From the NCBI RefSeq assembly GCF_001427635.1, contig NZ_LMHA01000002.1, positions 744,001 through 808,000 of the forward strand: a stretch of 64,000 nt of DNA. Direction: 5' to 3'. The position numbers and the translations under genes are program-made. Shown in pieces: positions 1-9,254 of the stretch (position 1 is the first letter of the stretch; each line of letters starts with the position of its first letter). Origin of the DNA: Pseudoxanthomonas sp. Root65 (lineage in GTDB: Bacteria; Pseudomonadota; Gammaproteobacteria; Xanthomonadales; Xanthomonadaceae). A model generated the notes under the pieces. That model searched no databases, was not told the DNA's origin, and saw nothing but the letters and a program-made list of their open reading frames with translations.

Positions 1-1015
1 CGCCGATGGCCTGCTGGGCGGTGATGTTCTTGCGTGCGACATTGCCGTCCTTGCCGATCACCATCGCGTACGCGCTGGCGGTATCGCGCTGCACCGCACC
101 CTGCGGGATCAGGAACGCGCCCTTCTGTTCGCCCAGCGTGGCGCGCAGGGTGACGAACGTACCCGGCAGCAGCGTGCGGTCGGGGTTCGGCACGGTGGCG
201 CGCAGCGACACGCTGCCCGTGGCCGGATCGACGACGGTGTCGGAGAAGTCCAGCGTGCCGGTCTGGTCGATGGCCTCGCCGTTGGGCAGCAGCACCTGCA
301 CCGTGCGCTGGCCGTCGCCCGCGAGCTGCACCTTGCCGTCGCCCTGGGCCTGGCGCAGGGTCTGCAGCTCGCTGGAGCTCATCGAGAAATTCGCGTACAG
401 CGAGTCGATCTGGTCGATGGTGGTGAGCAGCGTGGCGTCGCCCTGGCCGACCAGCGCGCCCTCGGTGACCTGCTGCTTGCCGGCACGCCCGGAGATCGGT
501 GCGGTGACCGAGGCGTAGCCCAGGTTGATGCGGGCGGTCTGGACGTTGGCGCGGGCCTGCTGCACGGCGGCGGCGGCGCTGCGCTCGGCGGCTTCGGCAT
601 TGTCCAGGTCGGACCGGGAAACGAACCGCTGCGGCGCCAGCTGGCGCGCGCGATCCGCCGCGACTTTCGCATTCGCGTACGTCGCCTGGGCCGATGCCAG
701 GGTGGCCTGCGCCGCGCTCAGCGACGCCTGCAGCGGTGCCGGATCGATCAGGAACAGCACCTGGCCTTCCTTCACGTCGCTGCCTTCCTGGTACACGCGC
801 TTCTGTACGACACCGGCGACGCGGGCGCGCACGTCCGAGCTGCGGTACGGCGACAGGCGGCCTACCAGGTCGCGCTGCAAGGGCACGTCCTGCGGCGTGG
901 CGCTCACCACCACCACTTCGGGCGGCGGCATCTGCTGCGGTTCGGGCTTGCTGCAGGCGGCCAGGATCGCCAGCAGGGCACTGGCAAGGACGAGGGAGCG
1001 GACGGGGGAGGTCAT
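1..1015 (-). CDS. RND efflux membrane fusion protein (AcrA/MexA family), 3' part missing
   Basis: This is the periplasmic adaptor of a tripartite RND drug exporter, linking an inner-membrane pump to a TolC-type channel. The frame stays open to the window edge, so only about 338 N-terminal residues are present. It begins with a lipoprotein signal (hydrophobic stretch ending in a lipobox L-A-A-C, then SKPEP), followed by the lipoyl/hairpin/barrel succession typical of the family, with phrases such as VSATPQDVPLQRDLVGRLSPY and ITAPISGR-like 'VTAPISGRAG'. The start codon overlaps the stop of the upstream tetR gene as ATGA, so the two are translationally coupled, and the pump gene is expected beyond the edge. 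The substrate cannot be told. Confidence 0.93.
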   Translation of the reverse strand, partial: MTSPVRSLVLASALLAILAACSKPEPQQMPPPEVVVVSATPQDVPLQRDLVGRLSPYRSSDVRARVAGVVQKRVYQEGSDVKEGQVLFLIDPAPLQASLSAAQATLASAQATYANAKVAADRARQLAPQRFVSRSDLDNAEAAERSAAAAVQQARANVQTARINLGYASVTAPISGRAGKQQVTEGALVGQGDATLLTTIDQIDSLYANFSMSSSELQTLRQAQGDGKVQLAGDGQRTVQVLLPNGEAIDQTGTLDFSDTVVDPATGSVSLRATVPNPDRTLLPGTFVTLRATLGEQKGAFLIPQGAVQRDTASAYAMVIGKDGNVARKNITAQQAIG

Positions 1016-1725
1016 GGGGAAACTCCGTTTCTTGTTCTTTTGGACGCGGGAAGGGAATGCGATGGGCGGATGCGCCGTCCGGCAGGGACGTCGGGACGCG
1101 CGGAATCGAGTGTGTCGGGGACCGGCGAGAATGCGCGCAGGAAGGTGTCGATCGAGAACTCGGCCCAGCGGCGGCGCGCACGGTCGCCTGCACGGTGGGG
1201 CACACCGAAACGCTGCCGGTCGAAGTCCATTCCCACGATCATGCTGAGCAGCAGCTCCGCGGCGTAGTGCGGATCGTCATGCCTCAGCTGGCCCTGGTCC
1301 ATCGCATGCTGCAGCCAGGTGGCGAGGCGCTGGACGAGAGTATCGCAGGCTTGCCGGTAGAGGTCGCGCGCTTCATCGGGAAATTGGTGCGCTTCGGCCG
1401 TCATCAGGCGGCTGGTCGCCACGATGGCAGGATCGCACAGGTGCCGGAGGTGTTGCGTGGCGAAGGCCAGCAGCGCGGTGCGCGGATCTTCGGCCGTCGG
1501 CGAAAGGCGCGCGGTGGCCAGGTCCTGGTGTTCGGCGATCACGCTGCGCAGCAGTTCCTGCTTGCTGCCGAAGTGGGCGTACAGCGTCTGCTTGGAACAG
1601 CCCGCGCGCGCCGCAACGCTGTCCATGCTGATGCGGAAACCCTGTTCGGCCATGAGCTCGCGCACCGCCTGGTGGACGCGGGCGCGACGCAGGTCGGGCG
1701 CGGAAGGGGTGGGGGAGGCTCGCAT
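1012..1725 (-). CDS. TetR/AcrR-family repressor of the efflux operon
   Basis: A 237-residue TetR-type regulator. The N-terminal helix-turn-helix is clear (residues about 16-60, including SVAARAGCSKQTLYAHFGSK), followed by an all-helical ligand-binding domain. It is the first gene of the unit: its stop codon overlaps the start of the membrane fusion gene by 4 nt, so it probably represses its own synthesis together with the pump. A perfect inverted repeat lies 5 nt upstream of the start over a -10-like hexamer, which fits autoregulation. The C-terminal 30 residues are rich in Arg, Pro and Ser and look unstructured. The effector ligand is unknown. Confidence 0.92.
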   Translation of the reverse strand: MRASPTPSAPDLRRARVHQAVRELMAEQGFRISMDSVAARAGCSKQTLYAHFGSKQELLRSVIAEHQDLATARLSPTAEDPRTALLAFATQHLRHLCDPAIVATSRLMTAEAHQFPDEARDLYRQACDTLVQRLATWLQHAMDQGQLRHDDPHYAAELLLSMIVGMDFDRQRFGVPHRAGDRARRRWAEFSIDTFLRAFSPVPDTLDSARPDVPAGRRIRPSHSLPASKRTRNGVSP

Positions 1726-1729
1726 CGGA

Positions 1730-1747
1730 CTGGACTATACCGTCCAG
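1730..1747. promoter_or_regulatory. probable TetR operator over the tetR-efflux promoter
   Basis: The sequence shows a perfect inverted repeat, CTGGAC-TATACC-GTCCAG, just upstream of tetR. Read on the minus strand it contains TATAGT, a good -10 hexamer, with a weak TGTCAA 17 nt upstream. A bound dimer would block RNA polymerase. That the neighbouring TetR protein binds here is inference from position. Confidence 0.6.
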
Positions 1748-2035
1748 TTTAGAATTTTGACAGGCTTGAAAACACGGCGTTTCCGTGCACAAAGCGGGTG
1801 TCGGCACTTGTAAACAACGCGTGACGAGGTCGCCCGATCTTCCGTGCGCTGCCGAATGTTGGGGCCGTTCTCGTCGATCCGCCGAGTGGCATGCAGCGTG
1901 TCACTCCGCTCGGCGCGCGCTAGACAATCACCCGCACGATGGCAAGCGATGCCAATGCCGCCACGCAGCAAGTTTTGTCATGGCGTCGGGAGATACAATG
2001 ACCATTCGACTACCAATTGTTGAGTCACTTCCTGC

Positions 2036-5000
2036 ATGAACGCTGCGCGCAGCCCGAAAAAAGCCTCCAAGAAAACGTCCAAACCGGAAGCCGGCAAGGC
2101 CACCACCTCGGTGAGCCCTAAGGCGACACCCACCCGAAAGGTGGCTGTCCGACCGGACAAGGCGGCGAAGGCCGCGGGGGAGAAAGGCAGGCAGGTGGCG
2201 AAGACCGGTGAGGCGTTCTCGCTGTCGCCCATCCTCGATGCGATCCGCAAGCGCGTATCCGGTTCCGCCGCGCAGGCCGAGGCGCGCAGCTTCGCCGACG
2301 CGTTCTACAAGCGCATGGAAGAAGACGAATATCCGCACCACAGCGCCGACGGCTGGGCCGCGATCGCCGCCGACACGCTGGCGTTCGCGCGCAGCCGCAA
2401 GCCCGGCACCGCCAACGTGCGCATCTTCAACGCATCGCTGAAGTCGCACGGCTGGGAATCCCCGCACACCGTGCTGCAGATCATCAACGACGACATGCCG
2501 TTCCTGGTCGACTCGGTCAGCATGGCGCTGGCGGAGATGGGCGTGGGCGTGCATGTGCTGGGCCACCCGCTGGTGCGCTTCACCCGCGACAAGTCGGGCA
2601 AGGTCACCGCGGTGGGCGAGGGCAAGCACGAGTCGCTGATGCTGCTGGAGATCGACCGCCTGCCGCCGGAAGAGATGGCGCAGGTCGAGAAGCGAATCCG
2701 CAACGTGCTGGAGGAAGTCCGCGCCATCGTGCGCGACTGGTCGAGCATGCGCGAGAAGATGCTGGCGCTGGCCGACGACATGGCGACCCGCCGCATGCCG
2801 GTGGACGACGACGGCCGCCGCGAGGCGCAGGAGTTCCTGCGCTGGGCCGCCGCCGACCACTTCACCTTCTTCGGTTACCGCGAATACCGCGTCGAGAAGC
2901 GCACCGGCATCCTCGCCGCCGTCGAGGACAGCGGCCTGGGCCTGCTGCGCGAGGGCGACACCACGCCGCCGCGCAACATCAAGACGCTGGCCGCGCACTA
3001 CCTGCCGCAGGGTGGCTCGGTGGATGCGCTGATCCTCACCAAGACCAACCGCCGCTCCACCGTGCATCGCCCGGGCAACATGGACTACATCGGCGTGCTG
3101 GAGTTCGACGCGCAGGGCAACCCGATCGCCGAACAGCGCTTCATCGGCCTGTACACCTCCAGCGCCTACAACCGCCGCCCGTGGGAAATCCCGCTGGTGC
3201 GCGAGCGCCACGAGTACGTGATGCAGAAGTCCGGCCTGTCGCCGAGCGGCCACAGCGGCAAGGCGCTGCGCCACATCCTGGAGACGCTGCCGCGCGAGGA
3301 GCTGTTCCAGTCCAGCGACGAGGAACTGTTCCGCACCTCGATGGGCATCCTGGGCCTGCAGGAGCGCGTGCGCAGCAAGCTGTTCCTGCGCCGCGACCGC
3401 TACGGCCGGTTCTATTCCGCGCTGGTCTACATCCCGCGCGAACGCTTCAACACCGACGTGCGCCTGCGCATCGAGTCGCTGCTGAAGGACGCCATGCGCG
3501 GCGAGTACGTCGACAGCAGTGTGCTGCTGGGCGAGTCGCCGCTGGCGCAGCTGCACATCACCATCCGCCCGAAGGCCGGTGAACAGGTCGACGTGGACAC
3601 CTCCGCGCTGGAAGGCGACATCGCCCACCTGCTGCGCAACTGGCAGGACGACCTGCGCGAAACCCTGATCGGCCGCCATGGCGAATCCAAGGGTCTGCTG
3701 CTGGCCGGGGGTTACGGACGTGCGCTGCCGGCCGGCTACATCGAAGTCGTCTCGCCGGAGGGTGCCGCGCGCGATGTCGAACATCTCGCCTCGCTGTCCG
3801 GCGCCAACGACCTGCGCCTGAGCCTGCACGAGTCGCGCCGCAAGCGTCCCGGCCAGGGCCGGCTGCGCCTGAACCTGTACCGGCAGGAAACCGACATCCC
3901 GCTGTCCGACGCGCTGCCGCTGATGGAGAACATGGGCCTGCGCGTGATCTCCGAGCATCCGTTCCGGCTGGAGACCGCACAGGGTGCGCGCTACATCCAG
4001 GAGTTCGAAGTCGAAGCGGTGAGCGGTGCGTTCGATGTGGAACGCCTGGCGCCCGCGTTCGAGGACGCGTTCGCCCGCGTCTGGCATGGCGACGCCGAGA
4101 ACGATGGCTTCAACCGGTTGGTGCTCGGCGCCGGCCTGGCCTGGCGCCAGGTCGCCGTGCTGCGTGGTTACTGCAAGTACCTGCTGCAGACCGGCGTGCC
4201 GTTCTCGCAGAGCTATGTCGAGGAAACCCTCAACCGCTACCCGTTGCTTGCCCGCCTGCTGGTGGAACTGTTCGAGGCCCGCTTCGATCCGGCGACCGGC
4301 AGCGAGAGCAAGGCGCAGGTCAAGGAAGGCCAGGAGCGCTTCGCCGCGCAGCTCAAGCCGTTGGCAGGGAACGACGAGGCGGCGCAGAAGACCTTGGCCA
4401 GGCTGGTCGAGGCGCGCGGCGGCAAGCGCGAGCAGCAGGTCGATGCGGCGCACCAGTCGCTGCTGAAGCTGATGGATCGGGTGTCCAGCCTCGACGAGGA
4501 CCGCATCCTGCGCGGCTTCATGGGCGCGATCGAAGCCACGCTGCGTACCAGCTTCTACCAGGTCGGCAAGGACGGGAAGCCGGCGCACACGATCAGCTTC
4601 AAGTTCGATTCGGCCAAGGTGCCTGACCTGCCCAAGCCGCGTCCGTACCGCGAGATCTTCGTGTACGGCCCGCGCGTGGAAGGCGTGCACCTGCGCTTCG
4701 GTCCGGTGGCCCGTGGCGGCCTGCGCTGGTCCGACCGCCGCGAGGATTTCCGCACCGAGGTGCTGGGCCTGGTGAAGGCGCAGATGGTGAAGAACACCGT
4801 CATCGTGCCGGTCGGCGCGAAGGGTGGCTTCTTCGTCAAGCGTCCGCCGGTGGGCGGCGACCGCGACGCGGTGCTGGCCGAAGGCATCGCCTGCTACAAG
4901 CTGTTCATCCAGGGCCTGCTGGACATCACCGACAACATCGTCGGCAACAGGATCGTGCCGCCGGTCGACGTGGTGCGCCACGACCAGGACGACCCGTACC

Positions 5001-7108
5001 TGGTCGTCGCCGCCGACAAGGGCACGGCGACGTTCTCCGATATCGCCAATGGGCTGGCCATCGCGCACGGCTTCTGGATGGGCGACGCGTTCGCCTCCGG
5101 TGGTTCCGTCGGCTACGACCACAAGGGCATGGGCATCACCGCGCGTGGCGCATGGGAGTCGGTCAAGCGCCACTTCCGCGCGATGAACCGCGACAGCCAG
5201 ACCGAGGACTTCACCTGTGTCGGCATCGGCGATATGTCGGGCGACGTGTTCGGCAACGGCATGCTGCTGTCCGAGCACATCCGCCTGCTGGCCGCGTTCG
5301 ACCACCGCCACATCTTCCTGGACCCGAATCCGGATGCGGCGAAGTCGTTCAAGGAACGCGACCGCATGTTCAAGGTCCCGCGCTCCAGTTGGGCCGATTA
5401 CGACGCCAGGCTGATCTCGAAGGGCGGCGGCATCCATCCGCGCAGCGCCAAGTCCATCGAGATCACGCCGGAAGTGCGCGCCGCGCTCGGCATCGCCGAC
5501 GGCGTCAAGGCGATGACGCCCAACGAACTGATGAGCGCCATCCTGAAGGCGCCGGTCGACCTGCTGTGGAACGGCGGCATCGGCACCTACGTCAAGGCGG
5601 CCAGCGAGACGCACGCCGATGTCGGCGACCGCGCCAACAACGGTCTGCGCGTCGACGGCCGCGAGCTGCGCTGCAAGGTGGTGGGCGAGGGCGGCAACCT
5701 GGGCCTGACCCAGCTGGGGCGCATCGAAGCCGCGCAGCATGGCGTGCTGCTCAACACCGACTTCATCGACAACTCCGCCGGCGTGGACACCTCCGACCAC
5801 GAGGTGAACATCAAGATCCTGCTCAACGGCGTGGTGCAGGCGAAGAAGCTGTCGATGGACGCCCGCAACAAGCTGCTGGCCGACATGACCGGCGAAGTCG
5901 CCGAACTGGTGCTGTGGGACAACTACCGCCAGAACCAGGCCATCAGCCTGATGGAGCGGATGAGCGTGTCGCGCCTGGGCTCCAAGCAGCACTTCATCCA
6001 GACGCTGGAATCACAGGGCCTGCTGGACCGGCAGATCGAGTTCCTGCCGTCGGACGCGGAGCTGGCCGAGCGCAAGGCGCGCGGCCAGGGCCTGACCCGT
6101 CCGGAACTGTCGGTGCTGCTGTCGTACGCCAAGCTGGTCGCGTTCCAGCAGTTGCTGGAATCGGACATCCCCGAGGATCCGTACCTGTCCAAGGAGTTGC
6201 AGCGCTACTTCCCGCAACCGCTGCAGAAGAAGTACGCCTCGGAGATGGAGAAGCACCGCCTGAAGCGCGAAATCATCGCCACGGCCGTGACCAACACCAC
6301 CATCAACCGCATGGGCGCCACCTTCCTGCTGCGCATGCAGGAAGACACGGGCCGCTCGCCGGCGGAAGTCGCCAAGGCCTTCACCATCACCCGCGAAACG
6401 CTGGATGCGCGGGCGCTGTGGAACCAGATCGATGCGCTGGACGGCAAGGTGCCGGAGTCGGTGCAGATCGACGCCCTGCAGGTGATCTGGCAGGTGCAGC
6501 GCAACTTCACCCGCTGGCTGCTGACCCGGCAGGGGCCGATCCCCGCGATCGCCACTGCGGTGGAGCGTTACCACGACGGCTTCAACGAGATCCGGGCTGC
6601 CGACGGCGTGCTGCCGGATTCGCTGCGGCCGGCGTACAACGCCAGCCTGCAGGCGTGGAAGGACAAGGGTCTGCCTGTGGCCCTGGCCGGCCAGATCGCG
6701 GCACTGCCGTACCTGGAGCCGTCCTGCGACATCATCGAACTGGCCCGTGCACGCAAGCTCAAGCCGGTCGAGGTGTCCAAGGTGCACTACCGGTTGGGCG
6801 AAGCGCTGCACCTCCCGTGGCTGCAGGACCAGATCGAAGCCCTGAAGGTGGATGGCCGCTGGCACGCGGTCGCCCGCGGCGTGCTGCGCGACGAACTCGC
6901 CGCCCACCAGCGTACGCTGGCCAACCAGGTGCTGTCGCTGCCCGGCGGCCATGCCGATGCCAAGGTCAAGGCCTGGCTCGGCCGCGACGACGCCGGTCTG
7001 CGCTTCACGCTCAACATGCTCAACGAGCTGGCCGCGCAGAAGACGCTGGACTACCCGACCGCGTCGGTGGCGGTGCAGCGGTTGGGGCAGCTGGCGTCGC
7101 AGGGCTGA
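2036..7108 (+). CDS. gdhB: NAD-specific glutamate dehydrogenase, large (180 kDa) type
   Basis: Converts glutamate to 2-oxoglutarate and ammonia with NAD in the cytoplasm, linking amino-acid catabolism to the TCA cycle. At 1690 residues it matches the large bacterial GDH class (about 1,600 residues). The first ~65 residues are a Lys/Pro/Ala-rich extension. The long N-terminal regulatory part is followed by the catalytic core, with VARGGLRWSDRREDFR and VGAKGGFFVK around residues 890-940 and the dinucleotide-binding region GEGGNLGLTQLGR around residue 1220. The ATG at 2036 is the first in frame after an upstream stretch with no other gene. A TACAAT -10-like hexamer lies at 1994-1999 without a convincing -35. 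A strong terminator follows. Confidence 0.95.
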   Translation: MNAARSPKKASKKTSKPEAGKATTSVSPKATPTRKVAVRPDKAAKAAGEKGRQVAKTGEAFSLSPILDAIRKRVSGSAAQAEARSFADAFYKRMEEDEYPHHSADGWAAIAADTLAFARSRKPGTANVRIFNASLKSHGWESPHTVLQIINDDMPFLVDSVSMALAEMGVGVHVLGHPLVRFTRDKSGKVTAVGEGKHESLMLLEIDRLPPEEMAQVEKRIRNVLEEVRAIVRDWSSMREKMLALADDMATRRMPVDDDGRREAQEFLRWAAADHFTFFGYREYRVEKRTGILAAVEDSGLGLLREGDTTPPRNIKTLAAHYLPQGGSVDALILTKTNRRSTVHRPGNMDYIGVLEFDAQGNPIAEQRFIGLYTSSAYNRRPWEIPLVRERHEYVMQKSGLSPSGHSGKALRHILETLPREELFQSSDEELFRTSMGILGLQERVRSKLFLRRDRYGRFYSALVYIPRERFNTDVRLRIESLLKDAMRGEYVDSSVLLGESPLAQLHITIRPKAGEQVDVDTSALEGDIAHLLRNWQDDLRETLIGRHGESKGLLLAGGYGRALPAGYIEVVSPEGAARDVEHLASLSGANDLRLSLHESRRKRPGQGRLRLNLYRQETDIPLSDALPLMENMGLRVISEHPFRLETAQGARYIQEFEVEAVSGAFDVERLAPAFEDAFARVWHGDAENDGFNRLVLGAGLAWRQVAVLRGYCKYLLQTGVPFSQSYVEETLNRYPLLARLLVELFEARFDPATGSESKAQVKEGQERFAAQLKPLAGNDEAAQKTLARLVEARGGKREQQVDAAHQSLLKLMDRVSSLDEDRILRGFMGAIEATLRTSFYQVGKDGKPAHTISFKFDSAKVPDLPKPRPYREIFVYGPRVEGVHLRFGPVARGGLRWSDRREDFRTEVLGLVKAQMVKNTVIVPVGAKGGFFVKRPPVGGDRDAVLAEGIACYKLFIQGLLDITDNIVGNRIVPPVDVVRHDQDDPYLVVAADKGTATFSDIANGLAIAHGFWMGDAFASGGSVGYDHKGMGITARGAWESVKRHFRAMNRDSQTEDFTCVGIGDMSGDVFGNGMLLSEHIRLLAAFDHRHIFLDPNPDAAKSFKERDRMFKVPRSSWADYDARLISKGGGIHPRSAKSIEITPEVRAALGIADGVKAMTPNELMSAILKAPVDLLWNGGIGTYVKAASETHADVGDRANNGLRVDGRELRCKVVGEGGNLGLTQLGRIEAAQHGVLLNTDFIDNSAGVDTSDHEVNIKILLNGVVQAKKLSMDARNKLLADMTGEVAELVLWDNYRQNQAISLMERMSVSRLGSKQHFIQTLESQGLLDRQIEFLPSDAELAERKARGQGLTRPELSVLLSYAKLVAFQQLLESDIPEDPYLSKELQRYFPQPLQKKYASEMEKHRLKREIIATAVTNTTINRMGATFLLRMQEDTGRSPAEVAKAFTITRETLDARALWNQIDALDGKVPESVQIDALQVIWQVQRNFTRWLLTRQGPIPAIATAVERYHDGFNEIRAADGVLPDSLRPAYNASLQAWKDKGLPVALAGQIAALPYLEPSCDIIELARARKLKPVEVSKVHYRLGEALHLPWLQDQIEALKVDGRWHAVARGVLRDELAAHQRTLANQVLSLPGGHADAKVKAWLGRDDAGLRFTLNMLNELAAQKTLDYPTASVAVQRLGQLASQG

Positions 7109-7158
7109 TGCACGGTGACGCGGCCGGTGCACGCCGGCCGCGATTACTGGCTAGAATC

Positions 7159-7190
7159 GGGGCGACCTGCGGGTCGCCCCTTTTCGTTTT
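7159..7190 (+). terminator. rho-independent terminator after the glutamate dehydrogenase gene
   Basis: A 9-bp GC-rich stem (GGGGCGACC / GGTCGCCCC, loop TGCG) is followed directly by TTTTCGTTTT. It separates the dehydrogenase gene from the next gene, which starts only 13 nt later and so either uses a promoter in this stretch (TAGAAT at 7152-7157 is a possible -10) or depends on read-through. Confidence 0.88.
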
Positions 7191-7203
7191 GCGGAGACGT
7201 ACC

Positions 7204-7809
7204 ATGCGCACGATCGCGGGATGGCTGTTGTTGTCCTGGGTGCTGTCGGCGGGGGCGGCAGAGCCGCGGCGGCAAGTGGGGCAGGTGGCAGGACAGCCGG
7301 TCTACGCCGACCAGATCACCGGTGACAGTCCGCAGGCACGCGCGGACAGCGCGCGTTCGCTGTTCATGGCGCCGACCTTGCGTCGGTGGATACGCGACCA
7401 TGCCGCGAGCGCGCGCCCGACGGAGTCGGAGAAGCAGCGCGCCGAGGCCGCGATAGCGGCGTACGCCGCGTGCAGTGGCAACGGCTACGCGCTGCCCGAG
7501 GATCCCGCCCTGAAGGAGGGAGTGCTCAGCATGCTGCTCGGGAACGTCAAGCTGCAGAAGCGCCTGCATGACGACTATGGCGGCGGTCGGCTGCTGTTCC
7601 AGCAGGCCGGCGTCGAGGCGTTCGATGCGACCCGCAAGATGCTGGAAGCGCGCGAAGCCGAAGGCGGATTCGCCATCAACGACCCCGACATCCGAGCGCT
7701 CGCTTACGACTACTGGACCCGTGACCACGGCGCCTTCATGATCACCGACCCTGACAGGATCGCGACCGCGCTCGATGTGACGTCATCGATGGCCCGCTGT
7801 CCCGCCTGA
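7204..7809 (+). CDS. exported protein of unknown function
   Basis: A 201-residue protein not recognised with certainty. It opens with a signal peptide ([21 protein letters not shown]), so the mature protein is periplasmic. The phrase [13 protein letters not shown] after the signal resembles the start of SurA/PpiC-type chaperone domains, but no parvulin domain follows, and the rest is helical and charged. A GGAG ribosome site lies 9 nt before the ATG. It sits between the terminator of the dehydrogenase gene and nadK (29 nt downstream), so it may share a transcript with nadK. Function is unknown. Confidence 0.75.
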   Translation: MRTIAGWLLLSWVLSAGAAEPRRQVGQVAGQPVYADQITGDSPQARADSARSLFMAPTLRRWIRDHAASARPTESEKQRAEAAIAAYAACSGNGYALPEDPALKEGVLSMLLGNVKLQKRLHDDYGGGRLLFQQAGVEAFDATRKMLEAREAEGGFAINDPDIRALAYDYWTRDHGAFMITDPDRIATALDVTSSMARCPA

Positions 7810-7838
7810 TCGTACGCGCCGCCGACCTGGAGCCACGG

Positions 7839-8606
7839 ATGTCCGACCCGCGCATCGCCTTTCTCGCCAGCCCGACGCCCGAAGCGCAGGACGCGCTGGC
7901 CACGCTGCGGCGTGAGCACGGGGCGCATGCCCCCGACCAGGCCGACGTGCTGTGCGCGCTAGGCGGCGATGGTTTCATGTTGCAGACGCTGCATCGTCAC
8001 GGCGCGCTGGGCAGGCCGGTGTTCGGCATGAAGCTGGGGACGGTGGGCTTCCTGATGAACCATTACCGCTCGGACGGTCTGGTCGAGCGGATCGCTGCTG
8101 CGGAGCCGGCCAAGCTGCGTCCGCTGGAAATGCAGGCGCTGACCGAATCGGGCACGTCCACCTCGTCGCTGGCCTACAACGAGGTCTCGTTGCTGCGGCA
8201 GACGCGGCAGGCGGCGCACATCCAGATCGACCTCAATGGCGAGACCCGGCTGGACGAACTGATCTGCGATGGCGTGTTGACGGCCACGCCGGCCGGCAGC
8301 ACCGCCTACAACTTCTCCGCGCACGGTCCGATCCTGCCGCTGGGCTCGCACACTATCGCGCTGACCCCGATCGCGCCGTTCCGTCCGCGACGCTGGCGGG
8401 GCGCCATCCTCAAGGCCGATACCGAAGTGCGCTTCCGCGTGCTGGACCCCTACAAGCGACCCGTCAGCGCCACCGCCGACTCGCACGAAGTGCGCGACGT
8501 GGTGGAAGTGACCATCCGCGAATCGCGCGACCGCACGGTCACGCTGTTGTTCGACCGTGAGCACAATCTCGAAGAGCGGATCCTCAGCGAACAGTTCATG
8601 ACCTGA
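7839..8606 (+). CDS. nadK: NAD kinase
   Basis: Phosphorylates NAD to NADP in the cytoplasm. The family signatures are present in order: the diglycine motif GGDGFML (residues 44-50) that binds and phosphorylates the substrate, the NE motif (YNEVSLL, about 110-116), and the conserved block [15 protein letters not shown] (about 147-161). At 255 residues it is on the short side of the family but matches other xanthomonads in my memory. It follows the exported-protein gene by 29 nt on the same strand. Confidence 0.95.
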   Translation: MSDPRIAFLASPTPEAQDALATLRREHGAHAPDQADVLCALGGDGFMLQTLHRHGALGRPVFGMKLGTVGFLMNHYRSDGLVERIAAAEPAKLRPLEMQALTESGTSTSSLAYNEVSLLRQTRQAAHIQIDLNGETRLDELICDGVLTATPAGSTAYNFSAHGPILPLGSHTIALTPIAPFRPRRWRGAILKADTEVRFRVLDPYKRPVSATADSHEVRDVVEVTIRESRDRTVTLLFDREHNLEERILSEQFMT

Positions 8607-8724
8607 GCCGCGGTGTATCGATGACCGCTGGGCTTCGCCGCAGTGCGGCTTGCCGCTTCATGTCACACATGTTATCCAGCGCCCCGTAGCGGTTCGGTTC
8701 GCATCCACCCGGGGAGGGGTCACG

Positions 8725-9213
8725 ATGCCATTGAAGTGCGCGTGGGCGCTGTGCGCCTTGCTGGCGGTGGCCGATGTGGCGGCCTGCAACCTGTCCACGG
8801 GCATCACCGCGTTCGCGAAACGCGGCGACGTGCCCGCGGTCGACGACACCGGCCTCAAACCGCCCGTGCTGGAACTCGTCAGCCTGACGCGCGGGGTGGA
8901 CGGTCGCGCCTCGTGCGATGCCAGCGGCCTGCTGACGCTGAGCGTGGAATGGCCGCGCGGCACGGACTACAAACTGCGCGAACTCGGCTTCGAGTTCCGC
9001 GTGGTCGGCGACGACGCCCTAGCGATCTTCCCCGACCAGCCGGTGGCCGGGCGCGTGGACGGACGGCGCAGCGAGTTCGTGTTCCTCTGGCAGGACGGAC
9101 CGCCGGCAGCCCAGGCGAACATCGATCTGGTCGTCGAGGTGCGTGCGGTGACGGCGGACAATCGCCGCGGGCCGCCGGCGCAGCTGCGCATTGCGGCCGC
9201 ACCGGGAAGCTAG
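8725..9213 (+). CDS. small exported or lipid-anchored protein, function unknown
   Basis: A 162-residue protein. The ATG at 8725 is chosen because a GGGGAGGGG ribosome site precedes it and the product then starts with a normal export signal (MPLKCAWALCALLAVADVAAC). The V-A-A-C sequence could be a weak lipobox, which would anchor the protein in the outer membrane. The mature part is predicted mainly beta-strand (repeated LELVSL, LTLSVEW, FEFRVVG, VFLWQD), like an immunoglobulin-like domain. An upstream in-frame TTG at 8650 is less likely. No family was recognised. It lies between nadK and a nucleotidase gene. Confidence 0.7.
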   Translation: MPLKCAWALCALLAVADVAACNLSTGITAFAKRGDVPAVDDTGLKPPVLELVSLTRGVDGRASCDASGLLTLSVEWPRGTDYKLRELGFEFRVVGDDALAIFPDQPVAGRVDGRRSEFVFLWQDGPPAAQANIDLVVEVRAVTADNRRGPPAQLRIAAAPGS

Positions 9214-9254
9214 CGCTCTCGCCTCGCGCGCCATGGATCGCCGATACTGTGCGC

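Noticed and set aside
1757..1762. A plus-strand TTGACA near the tetR operator as a divergent promoter
   Set aside because: No -10 at the right spacing and no plus-strand gene until 2036; more likely chance.
1928..5992. A 1,354-codon open frame on the minus strand opposite the glutamate dehydrogenase gene
   Set aside because: It is a GC-rich antisense shadow of a clearly recognised gene, with a His/Gln/Val-rich composition and no family match.
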